16,737 nucleotides of DNA. It comes from DATHVI01 sp035461385. Its GTDB lineage: Bacteria; Actinomycetota; Thermoleophilia; Solirubrobacterales; 70-9. Within the stretch, counting starts at the first letter, position 1. Each line of letters opens with the position of its first letter. Under the pieces are notes generated by a model. That model saw nothing but the letters and a program-made list of their open reading frames with translations. It had not been told where the DNA came from and ran no database searches. Both the position numbers and the translations under genes were made by a program. Location: the NCBI GenBank assembly GCA_035461385.1, contig DATHVI010000162.1, forward strand, positions 1 to 16,737, read 5' to 3'. This document shows, piece by piece, positions 13,105 through 16,737 of this stretch.

Positions 13105-14703
13105 ATGGTCGACGACCTCGTGATCGGGAGGTTCCGCGTCCGCGAGCGGATCGGCTCGGGCGGAATGGGCGTCGTCTACCGGGCTTTCGACGAGCGGCTG
13201 CAACGCGACGTCGCCCTGAAGGAGGTCGCGAGCGGAGATCCCGAGCGCGTCCTCCGCGAGGCGCAGGCTGCGGCGCGGCTCAACCACCCCGGGATCGTCA
13301 CCGTCTACGAGCTCGGCCGTCATCGTGACAGGGCGGTGCTCGTCTCCGAGCTCGTCGACGGGCCGACGCTCGCCGAACTCACCGCCGGCGGAGCCGTCTC
13401 CGACCGGGAGGTCGCCGAGCTCGGAGCGGACCTCTGCGACGCGCTCGGGCACGCCCATGCCCGCGGGGTCATCCACCGCGACCTCAAGCCGCAGAACGTG
13501 ATCGTCGGCGGCGACGGCGTCGGCGGCCGCCGGGCGATGCTGATGGACTTCGGGATCGCGAGGCTGAGCGGGGCGCCGACCCTGACCGCGACCGGCGAAG
13601 TGGTCGGCACCCTCGCCTACATGGCGCCCGAGCAGTCCGACGGCCTGCCCGCCGGCGCCGAAGCCGACGTCTACTCGCTCGCCCTCACCCTGTACGAGTC
13701 CTGGGCCGGGCTCAACCCGGTGGTCGGTCCGACCCCGGCCGCGACGGCGCGCGCGATCGGCCGGCCGGTGCCGTCGCTCGGCGAGTACCGCTCCGACCTC
13801 GATCCCGAGCTCGTCGCCCTGGTCGACTCCTGCCTCGTCGCCGACCCGAGCGAGCGGCCACCGCTCGAGGCCCTCGCCGCGGGTCTCGATGCGTCCCTGC
13901 CGCGACTCGATCCCGACCGGCCGTTACCCGCTTCCGCTGGGCTCGACCCGGGGCATCGCCACGGCCGCGCCGGCGCGCGCCGCCTCGGCGTCGCCGCGGG
14001 GCTCCTGGGCGCGATCGCGCTCCTCGCCGGGCCGGCGGGGGCGCCCGGGGCCGCGCTGGTCCTCGGAGCGCTCGGCCTCGCCGGCTTCGCGGCCCTCCCC
14101 GGAGGCTGGGCGGTGGCTCCCCTGCTCGCGCCGGCCCTCGGCGCGGTCGGCGCCGCGATCGCCTATCCCGCCGCCGCCGCGCACGCCGCTCACGGCGTTG
14201 CCGGCCGAGCGGTTGCCGGCGCTCTCGGCTGGTGCTGGCTGCTCGCGCTCGCGCTCGGGTTCGGCATCGGGTCCTCACACGGCGTCGGCGAGCGGGCGCC
14301 CGCGGGCTGGGAGAGCTCCGCCGAGCTCGCCCTCGATCACGCCCTCGTCACCCTCGCCGAGCCCGCCGCGCTCGCCGGGATGGCCCTGTTCGCCGTCGCG
14401 GCAGTGGCGCTCGGCTGGGTGCTCTCCGCGCGTCACCTCCCGGTTGCCGCGCTGGGGGCGCTCGTCTGGGCGGCCGGTCTCGCCGCGGTGGCCGGGGTCC
14501 CGGCCGGCTCACTCGCGGGGCCGCCGCTCATCGCCGCCCTCGCCGCGGTCACCGCCATCGCATACGAGCGCCTGCGCCGGGCGCCTGCGCCTCGACAGCC
14601 GATCCCGGCGATGCCGGGGGCGGTGAGCAGCCCGGCGTCCCGATCCCAGGAGCGCCGGCGCCCGACCGCCGCTCCCGGACTCGGGTCGGTGGCCCACCAC
14701 TAG
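13105..14703 (+). CDS. Membrane Ser/Thr protein kinase with polytopic C-terminus
   Basis: This is a Hanks-type kinase. Numbering from ATG 13105 (532 residues): Gly-rich loop GSGGMGVVY (17-25), Lys39 in VALKE, helix-C Glu52, catalytic HRDLKPQN (124-131, D126), DFG (148-150) and the APEQ segment (174-177). All key residues are present, so it should be active. After ~290 come about six hydrophobic segments (roughly 294-313, 318-356, 370-389, 417-440, 447-467, 473-490), then a basic Pro-rich tail. There are no PASTA repeats, so it is not a PknB-type muropeptide sensor. The open frame reaches back to a GTG at 12982, which would overlap the divergent gene; GTG 13099 is also possible. I chose the ATG just before the kinase fold. 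The fhaA, fhaB and PP2C genes follow, giving its likely substrates and phosphatase. Confidence 0.9.
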   Translation: MVDDLVIGRFRVRERIGSGGMGVVYRAFDERLQRDVALKEVASGDPERVLREAQAAARLNHPGIVTVYELGRHRDRAVLVSELVDGPTLAELTAGGAVSDREVAELGADLCDALGHAHARGVIHRDLKPQNVIVGGDGVGGRRAMLMDFGIARLSGAPTLTATGEVVGTLAYMAPEQSDGLPAGAEADVYSLALTLYESWAGLNPVVGPTPAATARAIGRPVPSLGEYRSDLDPELVALVDSCLVADPSERPPLEALAAGLDASLPRLDPDRPLPASAGLDPGHRHGRAGARRLGVAAGLLGAIALLAGPAGAPGAALVLGALGLAGFAALPGGWAVAPLLAPALGAVGAAIAYPAAAAHAAHGVAGRAVAGALGWCWLLALALGFGIGSSHGVGERAPAGWESSAELALDHALVTLAEPAALAGMALFAVAAVALGWVLSARHLPVAALGALVWAAGLAAVAGVPAGSLAGPPLIAALAAVTAIAYERLRRAPAPRQPIPAMPGAVSSPASRSQERRRPTAAPGLGSVAHH

Positions 14704-14745
14704 GATTCATCCCGACCGGGCGGCAGCCGCCCGCCGGCGAGAGAC

Positions 14746-14750
14746 GGGAG
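14746..14750 (+). promoter_or_regulatory. Ribosome binding site for an ATC start of fhaA
   Basis: GGGAG is followed by seven bases and then ATC AGC GTT CTT at 14758. The spacing is ideal for a start at 14758, and no ATG, GTG or TTG is in that frame between the kinase stop and 14875. It is the main support for the non-standard start. Confidence 0.55.
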
Positions 14751-14757
14751 TCCTGAC

Positions 14758-15522
14758 ATCAGCGTTCTTCGCAACCTCGAAGCCCGAATCGAGAACCTCG
14801 TCGAAGGTGTCTTCAGCCGTGCGTTCTCGTCACAGGTCCAGCCGGTCGAGATCGCCCGCAAGCTGGCGAAGGAGATGGACGCCCACCGGACCGCGTCGGT
14901 GTCGCGGACATACGTCCCCAACCAGTACACCGTCTGGCTCTCGGCCGAGGACCGGGAGCGGTTGGAGGGCTACGAGCGCTCGCTCGAGCAAGAGCTCTCC
15001 GCGTACCTGCTCGAGCACGCCCGGCGCCACGACTACGCCCTCCTCACCCGGCCCGAGGTCGAGCTCGAGACCGATGAGCGGCTGCGGCTCGGGGAGTTCG
15101 GGATCCAGACCCGCCTGGTGAAGCCGCCGGCGCGCCAGGGCGAGCCACCCTCTCAGGGCGAGGAAGGCCACACGATGGTCTACACGGCCGCGCCGAAGTC
15201 GCGCTCCCGCAAGCGGCAGCCGGCGTCGCGGCTCACCGAGACCCGGGCGATCGTCTCGCTCGACGACCGCCGCTACGTGCTCGACGGCCCGGTCTCCGTC
15301 CTCGGCCGCTCACGCGACGCCGACTGCGTGCTCAACGACCCGAACGTGTCCCGCCGCCATGCCGAGCTCCGGCGGGGGCCGACCGGCGACTGGCAGATCG
15401 TCGACCTCGGCTCGACCAACGGCGTCAAGGTGAACGGGCGGAAGGTCGACGACTCGCGGCTCTCGCCCGGCGACGAAGTCACACTCGGCACAACCAGGTT
15501 CATCTTCGACATCGAGCAATGA
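14758..15522 (+). CDS. fhaA: FhaA-like protein (DUF3662 plus FHA domain), apparent ATC start
   Basis: FhaA-type proteins bind phosphothreonine on kinase substrates; in mycobacteria FhaA acts in cell-wall synthesis. From 14758 there are 254 residues. Residues 1-~120 are the DUF3662 domain, beginning (I/M)SVLRNLEARIENLVEGVF, followed by the conserved VEIARKLAKEMDAHRT. A basic, flexible linker (~121-165) precedes the FHA domain: GRS (183-185), SRRHA (198-202) and STNG (219-222), all phosphate-binding positions intact. The first standard start is ATG 14875, inside the conserved 'AKEMDAHR'; it would delete 39 conserved residues. The codon at 14758 is ATC, with GGGAG seven bases upstream, so this is either a real near-cognate start or an ATG altered by mutation or sequencing. 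The kinase TAG at 14701 is in the same frame. The TGA overlaps the fhaB ATG. Confidence 0.86.
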   Translation: MSVLRNLEARIENLVEGVFSRAFSSQVQPVEIARKLAKEMDAHRTASVSRTYVPNQYTVWLSAEDRERLEGYERSLEQELSAYLLEHARRHDYALLTRPEVELETDERLRLGEFGIQTRLVKPPARQGEPPSQGEEGHTMVYTAAPKSRSRKRQPASRLTETRAIVSLDDRRYVLDGPVSVLGRSRDADCVLNDPNVSRRHAELRRGPTGDWQIVDLGSTNGVKVNGRKVDDSRLSPGDEVTLGTTRFIFDIEQ

Positions 15523-15998
15523 GCTCGGAGCCCATCGCCGTCGGTCTCCAGCTCGGCTTTCTCGCCGTGCTCTACCTGTTCCTGTTCTGGGTCTCGCGCA
15601 GCGCCCTGCGAGAGCTTCGGCGCACGACCCAGCCAGCGCCCGAGGCGACCGGGTTCCACCCGATCGGCCCCGGCGGGCGTGCCGCGGCGACCGACGCCGA
15701 CCTCGTCACGATTACCGGCGGGGGCCTCGAGCCCGGGGAGCGCTTCGACCTCTTCGGCGGGGTGACGATCGGCCGCTCGGCGGAGGCCGACGTCCGGATC
15801 GAGGATCGCTACGCGTCGGCGATCCACGCCCGCGTCTACTCGCGCGGGGCGAGCTATTACGTTGAGGACATGAACTCGACCAACGGCACCTTCCTCAACG
15901 GGGCGACCCTCGAGGGCGAGGCCGAGCTCTCGGATCTCGACGAGATCAAGATCGGCGACACCCAGTTGAGGTTCGAGCTCCAGGTCCCCGGGGAATGA
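15519..15998 (+). CDS. fhaB: FhaB/FipA-like membrane-anchored FHA protein
   Basis: In mycobacteria, FhaB (FipA) is a small FHA protein of the kinase and division network. This 159-residue protein has one N-terminal membrane segment (about residues 8-26, LQLGFLAVLYLFLFWV) followed by a basic SALRELRR, a short linker, and an FHA domain: GRS (85-87), S-A-I-H (100-103) and STNGTFLNG (120-128). The loop before His is SAIH rather than the common SR-H type, but Ser and His are kept, so phosphopeptide binding should persist. ATG 15519 overlaps the fhaA stop as ATGA, so the two FHA proteins are translationally coupled and made in similar amounts. The PP2C gene follows 13 bp later. Confidence 0.9.
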   Translation: MSSEPIAVGLQLGFLAVLYLFLFWVSRSALRELRRTTQPAPEATGFHPIGPGGRAAATDADLVTITGGGLEPGERFDLFGGVTIGRSAEADVRIEDRYASAIHARVYSRGASYYVEDMNSTNGTFLNGATLEGEAELSDLDEIKIGDTQLRFELQVPGE

Positions 15999-16011
15999 TG
16001 GTGTCCTAGCG

Positions 16012-16737
16012 ATGCTCCGAGTCGCCGAGCAGGCGTTCCGATCCGACACCGGGCGCCAGCGGACCGCCAACGAAGACTCGTACTACGCACGCCCGCCGCT
16101 GTTCGCCGTCGCCGACGGGATGGGCGGCGCCCAGGCCGGCGAGGTGGCATCGAAGATCGCCGCCGATGCGTTCGAGCCCGCGGAGCGCGGCGACGCGAGC
16201 GCCGAGGCGTACCTGCGGTCGATCGCCGAGGCCGCGAACGAGCGGATCCACAGCCTCGCCGAGGAGGACCAGAGCCGGACGGGCATGGGGACGACGCTGA
16301 CCGCAGTGATGGTCGAGGACGATGAGGTCAGCATCGCTCACGTCGGCGACAGTCGCGCGTACATGCTCCGCGACGGTGAGCTCAAGCTGCTCACGTCCGA
16401 CCACTCGCTGGTCGAGGAGCTCCGCCGTCAGGGGCGGCTGACCGACGAGCAGGCCGAGGACCACCCGCAGCGGTCGATCATCACCCGGGCGCTCGGGCCC
16501 GAGCGGGACGTCGACGTCGACACGATGACCTACCGGGCGCGGCCGGGCGACGTCTTCCTGCTCTGCTCCGACGGACTGACGACGATGGTCTCCGACGACG
16601 CGATCGCCGCCGCCCTGCGCGAGGCCCCCGACCTCTCGACCGCCGTCTCCCGGCTGATCCGCGAGGCCAACGACGCCGGGGGGCGGGACAACATCACCGT
16701 CGGCGCCTTCCGGCTCGAGCACGTCGACGAGGGCGCC
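16012..16737 (+). CDS. pstP: PP2C-type Ser/Thr phosphatase (3' end beyond window)
   Basis: This protein phosphatase should reverse the action of the neighbouring kinase. The frame is open from ATG 16012 to the window end (242 residues), so the C-terminus is unseen; in PstP that part has a membrane helix and an extracellular tail. The catalytic domain looks complete: NEDS (20-23), ADGMGG (34-39), MGTTLT (92-97), HVGDSRAY (110-117), SDHSLVEEL, RSIITRALG, CSDGLT (185-190) and GGRDNITV (223-230). The metal aspartates D35, D187 and D226 are present. There is a 13-bp gap after fhaB and no strong ribosome site. The order fhaA-fhaB-pstP is that of mycobacteria, where rodA and pbpA follow; here those genes would lie outside. 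The pstP symbol rests on this context. Confidence 0.93.
   Translation, partial: MLRVAEQAFRSDTGRQRTANEDSYYARPPLFAVADGMGGAQAGEVASKIAADAFEPAERGDASAEAYLRSIAEAANERIHSLAEEDQSRTGMGTTLTAVMVEDDEVSIAHVGDSRAYMLRDGELKLLTSDHSLVEELRRQGRLTDEQAEDHPQRSIITRALGPERDVDVDTMTYRARPGDVFLLCSDGLTTMVSDDAIAAALREAPDLSTAVSRLIREANDAGGRDNITVGAFRLEHVDEGA

Noticed and set aside
1..16737. Mobile elements, phage genes, CRISPR arrays or defence islands
   Set aside because: No transposase, integrase, spaced repeats or atypical composition was seen; the HNH gene has no restriction or homing partner.

Overview
This is a high-GC, gene-dense chromosomal window carrying the replication-origin neighbourhood of an actinobacterium. The order dnaA-dnaN-recF-dciA-gyrB-gyrA, followed by a Ser/Thr kinase, two FHA proteins and a PP2C phosphatase, is the near-origin layout known from Actinomycetota; in Mycobacterium the pknB-fhaB-fhaA cluster also lies close to gyrA. 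Very high GC, DciA next to RecF, the FhaA-type DUF3662 protein and an actinobacterial-style HNH protein support that phylum. A deep-branching class such as Thermoleophilia is my guess, not something proved by the sequence.

Left part (1-9019, + strand): dnaA enters from outside the window, lacking its N-terminal domain. It is followed by a 116-bp gap holding four same-strand TCCCCA-type repeats at near-helical spacing, then dnaN, recF and dciA, packed with an 8-bp gap and a 4-bp overlap. A 178-bp leader separates dciA from gyrB and gyrA. GyrB is unusually long (824 residues) because it carries an E. coli-type insert in its C-terminal half.

Middle (9020-10324): a secreted protein with three Cys-paired repeats has its own promoter and ribosome site, but its frame is broken twice by compensating one-base shifts. 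After it comes the most unusual stretch: a 16-nt, almost full-length complement of the 16S rRNA 3' end, a 14-codon ORF whose TAG stop is the loop of a hairpin, three more hairpins and a perfect 12-bp terminator-like hairpin. Together these look like an independent small structured transcript.

Right part: on the minus strand a membrane-anchored protein of unknown function, prephenate dehydratase (PheA) and an HNH protein form a compact run. Divergent from it, on the plus strand, is a signalling cassette: a Ser/Thr kinase with a polytopic membrane tail, FhaA, FhaB and a PP2C phosphatase that runs off the window. Its likely logic is kinase phosphorylation, FHA recognition of phosphothreonine, and reversal by PP2C. 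FhaA seems to start at an ATC codon, so a start-codon-based annotation would cut 39 conserved residues.

I see no mobile element, CRISPR array, tRNA or rRNA gene. Most of the window is core genome; the less ordinary material is at 1156-1231, 9155-10292 and 14701-14760.
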